In this document: positions 9,441 through 18,956 of the stretch, in pieces
Position numbering within the stretch: the stretch's first letter is position 1
How the letters are laid out: each line of letters starts with the position of its first letter
NCBI GenBank assembly: GCA_025055435.1
Contig: JANWWN010000003.1
Location: 36,210-100,209, forward strand
Length of the DNA: 64,000 bases
Direction: 5' to 3'
Source of the DNA: Cyclobacteriaceae bacterium
GTDB taxonomy: Bacteria; Bacteroidota; Bacteroidia; Cytophagales; Cyclobacteriaceae
The notes under the pieces: model-generated
Seen by the model: the letters and a program-made list of their open reading frames with translations, nothing else
Databases searched by the model: none
What the model was told of the DNA's origin: nothing
Translations under genes and position numbers: made by a program

Positions 9441-10661
9441 TCATTTCGGCAGCCTGAACCGCAACTGAACTAATACCGTATCCCGAACCGCTACCTTGTT
9501 TTGTTGCGCCGGTATCCAGCGCGGACCTTCCCGAATTAACCGCATCAGCTCTTCGTCACACCCGCCACCAATGCCGCGGATAATTTTCAATTGACTTATC
9601 GCACCGTTGGGTTCAACAACAAATTCTGCTACTACCCGGCCCTCAATTTTGCGCTGTCGGGCTTCGGCCGGATACTGAACATGCTGCTCCAGGTAGTTAA
9701 GATAGGCCCGAAAACCTCCTTTTGGTCGCGAAGCAGTAAATTCTTTCAATGTAATTATCTTGCCGGAGTGACCGCCCACCTTTATTTCGCTTACAATCGA
9801 AACATCTTCCCTCATTTTTATCTCCGGCATCTGAACGGTTTTCACTTCGGCTTCGATTGTCTCCATGCCGATGAACGAAAACACCAGTTTTTGTCCGGGT
9901 AACGCGGTGATGTTGTAGGTTCCGTCTGCTGCGGTTACGGCAACTTGATTTGTACCCATAACCATCACCCGAACACCAGGAATAGGTTTCCCGTCATCGT
10001 CAACCACGCGGCCGGTAACCGTTCCGGTTGCAGAGGTTTCTGCACTTCGCAGACTCATCACAGGTGCCTGATGCACCACTGGTGGCTCGGCACCCGCAAG
10101 GGTTTTTTGTTCGTTTGGCTTATTCAGCTCTTGTTCAGTTTCCGCTGGTTGGGCCTGTTGTAAAGCTGCATCCGAAAGTGCCGGAACCTGAACTGATTTT
10201 TCGGTACCCGTAATACGCTGTTTACCTTTCGGTTCAGCTTGTATCTGCTTTTTAATAATCGGCTCGGCAGGGCGGGAATCCACCGTATCAGCCGAAATCA
10301 TGGGCGATTGTATTACCGGTGAAGAATCAGGTTTGGCATATTCCATTGCCAGCGGACGTGTTTCGTTTTCCTGTAAAAGGTTAATGATGCCAAAGGTGGC
10401 CAGCACCAGTATGATCAGTACAGCGGCTATGCGCCAGGGTTGCATCCGCCACATGCCGTAATTCCTGCGAGTCTGTTGTTTAACGGATTGATTCACTGCG
10501 TTTACATCCGCCTGAAAATCTTCCGGTGTCAGCAGTTCAGCTCCTTCCAGTGCATCGGCAAGAAAAGGGTCGCTCAGCGCTTCCCGTTCAAGGGCGTGCC
10601 GTTCTGCCGGTGTCATCTCACCGCTGCGGTATCGTTTAATATCCTTGCTGTAGTCGCGCAT
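9441..10661 (-). CDS. TonB-family protein with anti-sigma-like N-terminus and CarboxypepD_reg domain
   Basis: N-term IKRYRSGEMTPAERHALEREALSDPFLADALEG, TM segment, linker, GRVVDDDGKPIPGVRVMVMGTNQ...YNITALPGQKLVFSFIGMET, C-terminal YPAEARQRKIEGRVVAEFVVEPNGAISQLKI (TonB C-terminal). Confidence 0.85.
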   Translation of the reverse strand: MRDYSKDIKRYRSGEMTPAERHALEREALSDPFLADALEGAELLTPEDFQADVNAVNQSVKQQTRRNYGMWRMQPWRIAAVLIILVLATFGIINLLQENETRPLAMEYAKPDSSPVIQSPMISADTVDSRPAEPIIKKQIQAEPKGKQRITGTEKSVQVPALSDAALQQAQPAETEQELNKPNEQKTLAGAEPPVVHQAPVMSLRSAETSATGTVTGRVVDDDGKPIPGVRVMVMGTNQVAVTAADGTYNITALPGQKLVFSFIGMETIEAEVKTVQMPEIKMREDVSIVSEIKVGGHSGKIITLKEFTASRPKGGFRAYLNYLEQHVQYPAEARQRKIEGRVVAEFVVEPNGAISQLKIIRGIGGGCDEELMRLIREGPRWIPAQQNKVAVRDTVLVQLRFRLPK

Positions 10662-11199
10662 GTTGTTCCATACAGATTTTCAGGTTTCGCTTTCCGTTCT
10701 GAATATGGCTTTTTACGGCTTTCAGCGTGAAGCCGGTAAGCTCAGCTACTTCGGCATAGCATTTTTGTTCCAGGTAAAATAACCGAACACATCGCTGCTG
10801 TCCTTCATTCAGTTTGGTAATGCAATCTTCCAAAGCAGCCAGGTTTTCCTCCGGAAATCCATCATCAGGATGCATTATTGCTGCATTTTCCACAATAAAA
10901 TCGTTCATATCATGAATTGCCTTGTTCTTTTGTCCGCGTAGTATCATCAAACAATGATTTCGCACAGTGGTGTAGAGCCAACCTTTAAAAAAAACGATTT
11001 CGTGGCGCATCAACAGGTCAGGCAATTTTTCAAACAAATGCATGGCTGCATCCCGTGCCTCTTCACGGTTTTTCAGATACTTCAGGCAAACACCGAGCAC
11101 CAGGGCTGAATAGCGCGTGAACAGTGTACCAACCACCTCCATCGACCCGGTTTGCCGGTAGGTTGCAATCAGCTCCTCATCGGTGCGGACGTGACGCAT
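10636..11199 (-). CDS. ECF-type RNA polymerase sigma factor
   Basis: EARDAAMHLFEKLPDLL, FFKGWLYTTVRNHCL, QQRCVRLFYLEQKCYAEVAELTGFTLKAVKSHIQNGKRNL; start chosen at MRHVRTDEELI (11199); overlaps downstream gene by 26 bp. Confidence 0.88.
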   Translation of the reverse strand: MRHVRTDEELIATYRQTGSMEVVGTLFTRYSALVLGVCLKYLKNREEARDAAMHLFEKLPDLLMRHEIVFFKGWLYTTVRNHCLMILRGQKNKAIHDMNDFIVENAAIMHPDDGFPEENLAALEDCITKLNEGQQRCVRLFYLEQKCYAEVAELTGFTLKAVKSHIQNGKRNLKICMEQHARLQQGY

Positions 11200-11286
11200 A
11201 CAGAAAGGTACGCAAACTTTTTTAACCGGTTTTGTGGAATGGGTGCATTCGCTGCATCTCAACAGTAAACCATAACGATTTCAGCC

Positions 11287-13137
11287 ATGAAAACAAAAAT
11301 CTTTCTGATCAGCCTGCTGGCCGTTGCCGGACTGGCTTTTATGTTGCGTGAGCAGCGCGTCATTACGGGTAAAGTCACTGCGGTTGCGGATGGCTCTACT
11401 CTACCGGGTGTTAAGGTATTGCTGAAGGGCACCCGTACAGGTACCTTTACCGATGCCGGAGGAAATTATTCCATTAACGTTCCCGATGCCGGTGGCACAC
11501 TGGTCTTCTCTTTCGCAGGTATGAAAACCCAAGAAGTTAAAATCGGTAACAGCCTGCGCATTGATGTGGCACTGGAATCCGATCGGGTAAGCGTTTCAGA
11601 AACAGTGGTAACCGGTAATAAGCAACGCACGATGGAAATGCCTGCCGTTAACGCTCCGGCTTACGACCAGGCGTTTACTTACGCCTATCAAACCGAGCAT
11701 TATCCGCATTGGAACACGGAAGAATACGATGGCATTAACGAAAATATTTTTCACGACGCACTGCGCAATCCGCTTTCCACATTTTCAATTGATGTGGATG
11801 CGGCTTCGTACAGCAACGTACGCAGGTTCATTAACTACGGACAGAAGCCGCCTAAAGATGCCGTGCGCATTGAAGAACTGGTGAATTACTTCGATTACGA
11901 TTATCCGCAGCCTGCCGATGAACATCCATTTTCCATCACCACCGAAATATCCGAGGCGCCCTGGAACCGCAGCCATAAGCTGGTACACATCGGCTTGCAG
12001 GGCCGCAGGTTACCCACCGAAAGCCTTCCGCCCGCTAATCTGGTGTTTTTAATTGACGTGTCCGGTTCGATGAATGAACCCAACCAGCTTCCGCTGGTCA
12101 AGGCCTCCCTGCATCTTCTCATCAACGAACTGCGTGCTACCGACCATGTGGCCATGGTGGTGTATGCCGGTGCTGCCGGCCTGGTGCTCGACCCTACACC
12201 GGGTACACAAAAAGAAAAAATCCGTCAGGCGCTCGACCGTCTGGAAGCAGGTGGTTCGACTGCGGGGGGTGCCGGTTTACGACTGGCTTACGCCACGGCA
12301 CGTAAATATTTCAATCCGAAAGGTAATAACCGTGTTATTCTGTGCACCGATGGCGATTTTAATGTGGGCGAATCGAGCAATGCTGCAATGGAGCGCTTAA
12401 TTGAAGAAGAGCGCAGCAGCGGTGTGTATCTGACCATCCTCGGCTTTGGCATGGGCAATTACAAAGATTCCAAGATGGAAATCCTTTCGAACAAAGGCAA
12501 CGGCAACTACGCCTATATCGACAACATCAGTGAAGCGCGCAAAGTACTGGTGAATGAATTTGGCGGAACGTTGTTCACCATCGCTAAAGATGTGAAGCTG
12601 CAGATAGAATTCAATCCGGCAAAAGTAAAAGCCTACCGACTAATCGGATACGAAAACCGGCTACTGAGAAACGAAGACTTCAACAACGACAAAAAAGATG
12701 CGGGCGATCTGGGCTCAGGCCATACGGTTACCGCATTGTACGAAATTATTCCCGTTGGCGTAACCAGCGAGTTCTTTCAGCCGGTTGATGAGTTGAAGTA
12801 TCAGAAATTAAAAGTGGAAAATTCGGCCATGAAGAGTGATGAGTTAATGACGGTGAAGTTTCGCTATAAGAAGCCGGAGGAAGAGACCAGCAAATTAATT
12901 GTTCATGTGCTTACCGACGGGAAGGTTCCGTTAAACAAAACGTCAAACAACTTTCGCTGGTCGGCTGCTGTGGCTGCGTTTGGCATGCTGTTGCGCGAAT
13001 CGGAATATATCAAACAATTCACCTTCGAAGATGTAGTTGCACTTGCGCAGGGCGCGCAGGGTATAGATGAAGAAGGCTACCGGAGAGAATTTATCACCAT
13101 GGCCAAAAACCTGTCGGGCATAATGGCGCGCAAATAA
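11287..13137 (+). CDS. von Willebrand factor type A domain protein with N-terminal CarboxypepD_reg domain (YfbK-like)
   Basis: ITGKVTAVADGSTLPGVKVLLKGT...LVFSFAGMKTQEVKI; MIDAS motif VFLIDVSGSM; NPLSTFSIDVDAASYSNVRRF. Confidence 0.9.
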   Translation: MKTKIFLISLLAVAGLAFMLREQRVITGKVTAVADGSTLPGVKVLLKGTRTGTFTDAGGNYSINVPDAGGTLVFSFAGMKTQEVKIGNSLRIDVALESDRVSVSETVVTGNKQRTMEMPAVNAPAYDQAFTYAYQTEHYPHWNTEEYDGINENIFHDALRNPLSTFSIDVDAASYSNVRRFINYGQKPPKDAVRIEELVNYFDYDYPQPADEHPFSITTEISEAPWNRSHKLVHIGLQGRRLPTESLPPANLVFLIDVSGSMNEPNQLPLVKASLHLLINELRATDHVAMVVYAGAAGLVLDPTPGTQKEKIRQALDRLEAGGSTAGGAGLRLAYATARKYFNPKGNNRVILCTDGDFNVGESSNAAMERLIEEERSSGVYLTILGFGMGNYKDSKMEILSNKGNGNYAYIDNISEARKVLVNEFGGTLFTIAKDVKLQIEFNPAKVKAYRLIGYENRLLRNEDFNNDKKDAGDLGSGHTVTALYEIIPVGVTSEFFQPVDELKYQKLKVENSAMKSDELMTVKFRYKKPEEETSKLIVHVLTDGKVPLNKTSNNFRWSAAVAAFGMLLRESEYIKQFTFEDVVALAQGAQGIDEEGYRREFITMAKNLSGIMARK

Positions 13138-13166
13138 CCTGCGATCTGGTTTATCCGTTAAAACAG

Positions 13167-13182
13167 ACCGCCTTCGGGCGGT
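13167..13182 (+). terminator. Intrinsic terminator-like hairpin after the VWA gene
   Basis: ACCGCC-TTCG-GGCGGT followed by TTGCTATTGTTT. Confidence 0.65.
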
Positions 13183-13216
13183 TTGCTATTGTTTAGAACT
13201 TGTCTGAATAACTTGT

Positions 13217-13224
13217 TACTTTTG
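13217..13224 (+). promoter_or_regulatory. Putative Bacteroidetes -7 box TAnnTTTG upstream of the sigma factor gene
   Basis: TACTTTTG 6 nt before the ATG at 13231; no well-spaced -33 TTG seen. Confidence 0.35.
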
Positions 13225-13230
13225 AGCCGC

Positions 13231-13818
13231 ATGGAAGAAGAAAACATTCCCGGTCGATATACGGAGCAGGAAAAGCTGGATATTTTCCACAACGAGTTCA
13301 TGCCTCACATCAACTCCATGCACAATTTTGCCTATCGGCTTACCCTCGACCCGGATGACGCTAATGACCTGGTGCAGGATACCTATCTGAAAGCCTATCG
13401 TTTTATTGATTCCTTTGAACGCGGAACTAATGCCAAAGCATGGCTGTTTCGGATTTTAAAAAACAGTTTCATTAACGATTACCGGAAGAAGAGCAAAGAG
13501 CCTTCGAAGGTGGATTACCAGGAAGTAGAGAGTTTTTACAATTCGGAAGATGTCAATCGCCAGATAACCCCCGACCTCCGGGTTGAGGCTGTGAAGGACA
13601 TGATTGGTGATGAGATATCGAACGCACTCAACTCCCTGGATGTGGATTTCAGAACAGTTATAATTTTGTGCGACCTGGAAGGCTTTAAGTACGATGAAAT
13701 GGCGAAGATACTCGATATACCCATTGGCACGGTGCGCAGCCGTCTGCATCGCGCGCGCAATCTGCTGAAGGAAAAACTCAGCGACTACGCCCGTAAGATG
13801 GGATACAAAAACACCTAA
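13231..13818 (+). CDS. ECF-type RNA polymerase sigma factor
   Basis: LDPDDANDLVQDTYLKAYRFIDSFERGTNAKAWLFRILKNSFINDYRKK; FKYDEMAKILDIPIGTVRSRLHRARNLLKEKL. Confidence 0.93.
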   Translation: MEEENIPGRYTEQEKLDIFHNEFMPHINSMHNFAYRLTLDPDDANDLVQDTYLKAYRFIDSFERGTNAKAWLFRILKNSFINDYRKKSKEPSKVDYQEVESFYNSEDVNRQITPDLRVEAVKDMIGDEISNALNSLDVDFRTVIILCDLEGFKYDEMAKILDIPIGTVRSRLHRARNLLKEKLSDYARKMGYKNT

Positions 13819-13822
13819 ACCT

Positions 13823-14074
13823 ATGTCGTGTTCATCTGAAAATCCGGTTGGTTCCGGAAAGTGCCGCGAAATGCTCCAGAAAATACTGGATGGCGATGCA
13901 TCACCCGAAGAAAAACGCGAGTTTGAACATCACATGCTGGAATGCCTGCCCTGTTACCAGACGTATGAACTGGAGATGGCCATTCGGGCACTGCTGAAAA
14001 GCCGATGCAACGGGAATGGCGCTCCACCGGAACTCATCGAAAAAATCAAACAAAAAATCCAAACCATCCGGTAA
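13823..14074 (+). CDS. Small zinc-finger anti-sigma factor-like protein
   Basis: [38 protein letters not shown]: HxxxCxxC signature, directly after the sigma gene. Confidence 0.75.
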   Translation: MSCSSENPVGSGKCREMLQKILDGDASPEEKREFEHHMLECLPCYQTYELEMAIRALLKSRCNGNGAPPELIEKIKQKIQTIR

Positions 14075-14076
14075 AC

Positions 14077-14646
14077 ATGGCGGGAAAAGCGCTGATTTTT
14101 TCCGCACCTTCCGGGTCCGGGAAAACCACTATCGTAAAGCACTTGTTAAAAAATAATCCTGATTTAGGTTTTTCCATATCAGCCTCCACCCGCGACCGGC
14201 GCGGCCGGAATGAACAACATGGTGTGGACTACTACTTCCTCACACCCGAAGAATTCAAAAGGAAAATTGATAACAACGAATTTATTGAATGGGAAGAAGT
14301 GTACGAAGGGAATTACTACGGCACACTCAAGTCGGAGGTCGAGCGGATTTGGAAAGAAGGCAAGAATGTTATCTTCGATGTAGATGTAAAAGGCGGCTTG
14401 AACCTGAAAAAATATTTTGGGGATAAAGCACTTGCCGTTTTTGTTAAAGTTCCTTCCTTTGATATACTGGAGCAGCGACTGAAAGGACGTGGTACCGAAA
14501 CACACGCCAGCCTTTCGCAACGCCTGTTTAAAGCCCGTTTTGAAATGACCTTTGCCGATCAGTTTGATGTGGTGCTGGTGAATGAAAACCTCGATCAGGC
14601 ACTGGCCGAAGCACAGCGGCTTTATGATGAATTCAAAAAAAAATGA
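14077..14646 (+). CDS. gmk: Guanylate kinase
   Basis: [58 protein letters not shown]. Confidence 0.96.
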   Translation: MAGKALIFSAPSGSGKTTIVKHLLKNNPDLGFSISASTRDRRGRNEQHGVDYYFLTPEEFKRKIDNNEFIEWEEVYEGNYYGTLKSEVERIWKEGKNVIFDVDVKGGLNLKKYFGDKALAVFVKVPSFDILEQRLKGRGTETHASLSQRLFKARFEMTFADQFDVVLVNENLDQALAEAQRLYDEFKKK

Positions 14647-14675
14647 TCATCTTAACAGGTGCTTAACATCTGTCC

Positions 14676-15263
14676 ATGAAAATCGGTTTATTTTTTGGTT
14701 CGTTCAATCCGATCCACACCGGGCATATGATTATCGCCAACCTGATGGCCGAAACCACCGATTTGCAGAAAGTGTGGTTTGTGGTGAGTCCGCAAAATCC
14801 GTTAAAGCCGGCTAAATCTTTGTTACACGACTTTGACCGCTATGATATGGTACGTGCTGCAGTGTACGATAATTACAAACTCGAAGTGAGTGATGTGGAG
14901 TTTCACCTGCCCAGGCCCAGTTATACCATACACACACTCGTCCACCTGTCGGAAAAACATCCGGGTAAACAATTCAAAGTTATCATTGGCGAAGACAACC
15001 TGAACACCTTTTCGCGTTGGAAAAACTACCGCCAGATTCTTGACAACTACGGTTTGTATGTTTATCCGCGCATCTTACGCGAATCGCCTTCGCCCGAAGC
15101 TGAACTTATCCGTAATCACCCGAATGTAAAAATGGTACCTGCACCGCTCATCGGCATTTCGGCTACGTTTATCCGCGAGTGTGTAAAAAAAAATCAATCT
15201 ATACGCTATCTCGTTCCGGATCCTGTTGAAGAAATAATCCGTACCCGGCATTTTTATCGTTAA
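14676..15263 (+). CDS. nadD: Nicotinate-nucleotide adenylyltransferase
   Basis: GLFFGSFNPIHTGHMIIAN, VVSPQNPLK, IGEDNL, ISATFIRECVKKNQSIRYLVPDPV. Confidence 0.94.
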   Translation: MKIGLFFGSFNPIHTGHMIIANLMAETTDLQKVWFVVSPQNPLKPAKSLLHDFDRYDMVRAAVYDNYKLEVSDVEFHLPRPSYTIHTLVHLSEKHPGKQFKVIIGEDNLNTFSRWKNYRQILDNYGLYVYPRILRESPSPEAELIRNHPNVKMVPAPLIGISATFIRECVKKNQSIRYLVPDPVEEIIRTRHFYR

Positions 15264-15302
15264 TTGTAACCTCACTGCATTTCGTGCTACTAACCTGTTT
15301 GT

Positions 15303-17906
15303 ATGCTGCCTGTTCGCATCTTGCTTGCTTTGCTATCTGCACCGTTGCTGGCCGGAGGTATTAAAGGAACGGTACAAACACAAGATGGAGCCCCTCTTCC
15401 ATGGGCTACCATCTATGTGAAGCAATTAGGGAGCGGCACGGCCGCCAATGAACAGGGATATTATGAAATCAGCCTTCCTCCGGGAAGGTACGACCTTATC
15501 TTCCAGCATTTAGGTTATGAAACCCAACAGCGACAGGTGGAAGTAAACGATGAGTTTACTGTACTTAACATACGCCTTAAGGAGCAGGTTATTGTGTTGC
15601 AAAATGTAACCGTAACGGCCGGCAATGAAGACCCTGCCTATACCATCATGCGCAAGGCTATTGCCAAAGCCAAGTACCATACCCAACAGATTGATAGCTT
15701 TTCTGCCCGCGTTTATATTAAAGGTTCCGGAAAACTGAAGGATTACCCCTGGCTGGCCAAAAAAGCTTTGGAAAAGGAGGGCATTAAAAAAAACCGGGTA
15801 TTTGTTTCAGAAACAATAAGCGAAATTCACTACAAGCGACCCAATACATTCCGGGAAAAGGTAATTTCCATACGCAGCGATGGACGCGATAATAACACTT
15901 CACCCAATGCTTTTGTATTTGGCAGTTTTTATCAGCCGATGATTGCTGAAACGGTATCACCTCTGTCACCTGCGGCGTTTGCCTATTACAAATTTGAATA
16001 TCAGGGCACATTTAAAGACCGGACCTACGATATCAGTAAAATCAAAGTAACTCCGCGTACGCGTGGCGATAATGTGGTGGAAGGCATGTTATACATTGTG
16101 GAAGACTGGTGGAGTATTCACAGCGTAGACTTCCGAACAACAAAACTGGGTATTCGTATTGATATTAAACAAATGTATGCGCCCGTTGACGACAAAGCCT
16201 GGCTGCCGGTATCTCAGCAATTTTTTATTACTGGTAAATTTTTCGGATTTGAGTTTGATTATACTTATCTGGCTACGGTAAGTAATTATCGTATTACACT
16301 TAATCCGGAACTGGCCGTAGAAAACATGGTGGTAATTGATGAAAAACTACAGGCCGAAAAAGCAAAGGAGGTGGAAAAGACGATGAGTAAAAAAACACAG
16401 TCGCTACAGCAACGGCTTGAGTCCGGCAATGAAATTACACGTAAAGAACTGAAAACCATTTTAAAAGAATACGAAAAACAGGAGCAAAAGCAGCAAAGCG
16501 ACCCGACTGTGGTAGCAATTACCGAATTTAAAATTGATAGCGGAGCATACCGGAAAGACTCAGCGTTTTGGGCAATGGTTCGGCCTATTCCGCTTACCGA
16601 TGAAGAAATAAAAGGCTACCGCACCACCGACAGCCTGGCGGTGGAAGAACGGAAAAAAGAAGAAGGCGATACACTGAGGCGATCGGAAAAGAATAAAATC
16701 GGTTTTCAGCCATGGGATGTTCTTACTGGTGACTATTATAAGCTGGGTAAACGCACTAGCCTGTGGATGGAGCCTTTGCAGATACTGTTTAACCCGGTTG
16801 AAGGTTTTGTTTTGCTTCAGCGAACCAACTGGGGTTATGCCCTGCACGACAGCTTGCGCACCCGGTTGAACTTCCGGCCTACTTTCCGTTATGCTTTCGC
16901 AAGGAACGCGCTGAGTGGTACGTTGCGCATGCAGGTGCGTAACCGCCTGGGGCGCATCCAGCTGGAGGGAGGGAGGTACGTGCAGCAGTTTAATCCGGAT
17001 GAGCCCATTCTACCAGCTATTAACACCCTCACCTCGTTATGGGCCATGAACAACTTCATGAAAATATATGAGCATGACTTTATAACACTCAATGCTCAGC
17101 GTGTACTCACACCGCGTTTGCGCTTTGGCATGTCAATGTCGTATGCCCGGCGCAGGGAATTATTCAACATTACCAACTACACCTGGAGCAGAAAAAGAAA
17201 CACCGAAGGCTATGCGCCCAACGCCCCCGAAAACCTGGAACTGGAGAACACCGGTTTTCCTGAACATTACGCGTTAATAGGCTCAGCATCCGTTACGTTC
17301 CGTCCCTGGTTGAAATACCGAATCCGGAATGGAAGGAGGTACCCCATCGAGAGCTCATCCCCGGATTTTAGCTTCCGATATGATCAGGGATTTCCGGCTT
17401 TGCAGAGCCGGATAAACTTTAACCGTGCGGAAGCAGGTTACCGTCACACCTTCAACATAGGTGTGCGCGGTGACCTGCGTGTGCAGATACAGGCCGGAAA
17501 ATTTTTTAATACCGACAGCATGGCATTTATGGATTACCGCCACTTCATGGGTAATCTTACGCCATTGGCCACAACCGATCCCATCGGCAGTTTCCGCTTG
17601 CTGGACTACTATCGCCACAGCACATCTAGGGAATACCTTGTTGCCAACTTCAACTATCAATTCAGAAAGTTCCTGGTTTCATCCATTTATGAAGTGCACC
17701 TGATGGGTATCCGCGAGAGCGTGTTTATCAATTACCTCGGCACGCCTACCTCGCAGAACTACGTTGAGCTGGGTTATGCCATTAACGGTATACTCCGGCT
17801 GTTCCGCATCGAGGCGGCAGCGGCTTTTCAAAACGGCTCTTACAAAACTTACGGTTTTCGCATTGGCATAGCCTCCAGCATAACTGCCCGGTTTTCCGAC
17901 ATGTGA
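15303..17906 (+). CDS. DUF5686/carboxypeptidase-like regulatory domain outer-membrane-type protein
   Basis: IKGTVQTQDGAPLPWATIYVK...YDLIFQHLGYETQ then long beta-rich region; AYTIMRKAIAKAKYH as in DUF5686 proteins. Confidence 0.82.
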   Translation: MLPVRILLALLSAPLLAGGIKGTVQTQDGAPLPWATIYVKQLGSGTAANEQGYYEISLPPGRYDLIFQHLGYETQQRQVEVNDEFTVLNIRLKEQVIVLQNVTVTAGNEDPAYTIMRKAIAKAKYHTQQIDSFSARVYIKGSGKLKDYPWLAKKALEKEGIKKNRVFVSETISEIHYKRPNTFREKVISIRSDGRDNNTSPNAFVFGSFYQPMIAETVSPLSPAAFAYYKFEYQGTFKDRTYDISKIKVTPRTRGDNVVEGMLYIVEDWWSIHSVDFRTTKLGIRIDIKQMYAPVDDKAWLPVSQQFFITGKFFGFEFDYTYLATVSNYRITLNPELAVENMVVIDEKLQAEKAKEVEKTMSKKTQSLQQRLESGNEITRKELKTILKEYEKQEQKQQSDPTVVAITEFKIDSGAYRKDSAFWAMVRPIPLTDEEIKGYRTTDSLAVEERKKEEGDTLRRSEKNKIGFQPWDVLTGDYYKLGKRTSLWMEPLQILFNPVEGFVLLQRTNWGYALHDSLRTRLNFRPTFRYAFARNALSGTLRMQVRNRLGRIQLEGGRYVQQFNPDEPILPAINTLTSLWAMNNFMKIYEHDFITLNAQRVLTPRLRFGMSMSYARRRELFNITNYTWSRKRNTEGYAPNAPENLELENTGFPEHYALIGSASVTFRPWLKYRIRNGRRYPIESSSPDFSFRYDQGFPALQSRINFNRAEAGYRHTFNIGVRGDLRVQIQAGKFFNTDSMAFMDYRHFMGNLTPLATTDPIGSFRLLDYYRHSTSREYLVANFNYQFRKFLVSSIYEVHLMGIRESVFINYLGTPTSQNYVELGYAINGILRLFRIEAAAAFQNGSYKTYGFRIGIASSITARFSDM

Positions 17907-17924
17907 TTTTCTTAACTTCACCGC

Positions 17925-18956
17925 ATGGTTCTTTCGGTGGAGGATTTTCTGAAGCTGCGCAACGAATTACCGGTGATTGATGTTCGCTCAGAAGGCGAGT
18001 ACGATGCTGGCCATATACCGAATACTGTAAACATCCCATTACTGAACAATGAACAGCGGGCTATTGTCGGCCTGACCTATAAACAGCATGGCCGGCAGGA
18101 GGCTATTCGCACGGGCTTCCGGCTGGTTGGCCCCGGACTCGCTCAGCTCATGGAACAAGCTGAAGCAGTAGCCGGCAGCAGGCGTGAACTGATTGTACAT
18201 TGCTGGCGAGGCGGCATGCGCTCGGATTATTTCAGCCGTTTTGCCGAAATGGCGCTCGTCAGGTGTCATACACTTAAAGGTGGCTATAAGGCTTACCGCA
18301 GACATGCACAGGAGTATTTTGCAAAAAGCTGGAAACTTAAAATTTTGGGTGGTTATACCGGCTCCGGAAAAACCGAAATCCTGAAAGCTCTGAAACAACA
18401 GGGTGAACAGGTAATTGACCTGGAAGCCTTGGCCCGGCATAAAGGATCGGTGTTTGGCGGACTGATGATGCCTCCACAGCCTACATCAGAACAGTTTGAA
18501 AATGATTTATTTGAAGAACTATTGAAACTGGATGAGCATCGTAACATTTGGGTGGAAGATGAATCCATAGCTATAGGAAAGGTTTTTCTTCCGCAGGTTT
18601 TCTGGAAAAGAATGAACGAATGCGAAGTGATTGAACTGAATGCGGATAAATCCGTTCGGGTTCATCGGCTTGTTAAAGAATATGCCCAGGCCGATCCAAA
18701 CCAATTTCTGATAGCCCTTGAAAAAATAATCACACGCCTGGGTAATCAGCACTATCAGTGTGCAAGAAATTTTGTAGTGGAAGGAAAATGGACGGAAGCC
18801 ATTGACTGCATACTAACCTATTACGATAAAGCTTATCGCAATGGTTTAATCAGAAAGCAACAACGCATTCAGCATAAAATAGCCTGGGATGGAAAAAATT
18901 CAGAACAAACCGCAAAGGCAATCATGGATCTGTACAAAGAGAACATAATCACATGA
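17925..18956 (+). CDS. mnmH: tRNA 2-selenouridine synthase
   Basis: Rhodanese PVIDVRSEGEYDAGHIPNTVNIPLL and HCWRGGMRS, then P-loop GGYTGSGKTE; next to selD. Confidence 0.94.
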   Translation: MVLSVEDFLKLRNELPVIDVRSEGEYDAGHIPNTVNIPLLNNEQRAIVGLTYKQHGRQEAIRTGFRLVGPGLAQLMEQAEAVAGSRRELIVHCWRGGMRSDYFSRFAEMALVRCHTLKGGYKAYRRHAQEYFAKSWKLKILGGYTGSGKTEILKALKQQGEQVIDLEALARHKGSVFGGLMMPPQPTSEQFENDLFEELLKLDEHRNIWVEDESIAIGKVFLPQVFWKRMNECEVIELNADKSVRVHRLVKEYAQADPNQFLIALEKIITRLGNQHYQCARNFVVEGKWTEAIDCILTYYDKAYRNGLIRKQQRIQHKIAWDGKNSEQTAKAIMDLYKENIIT

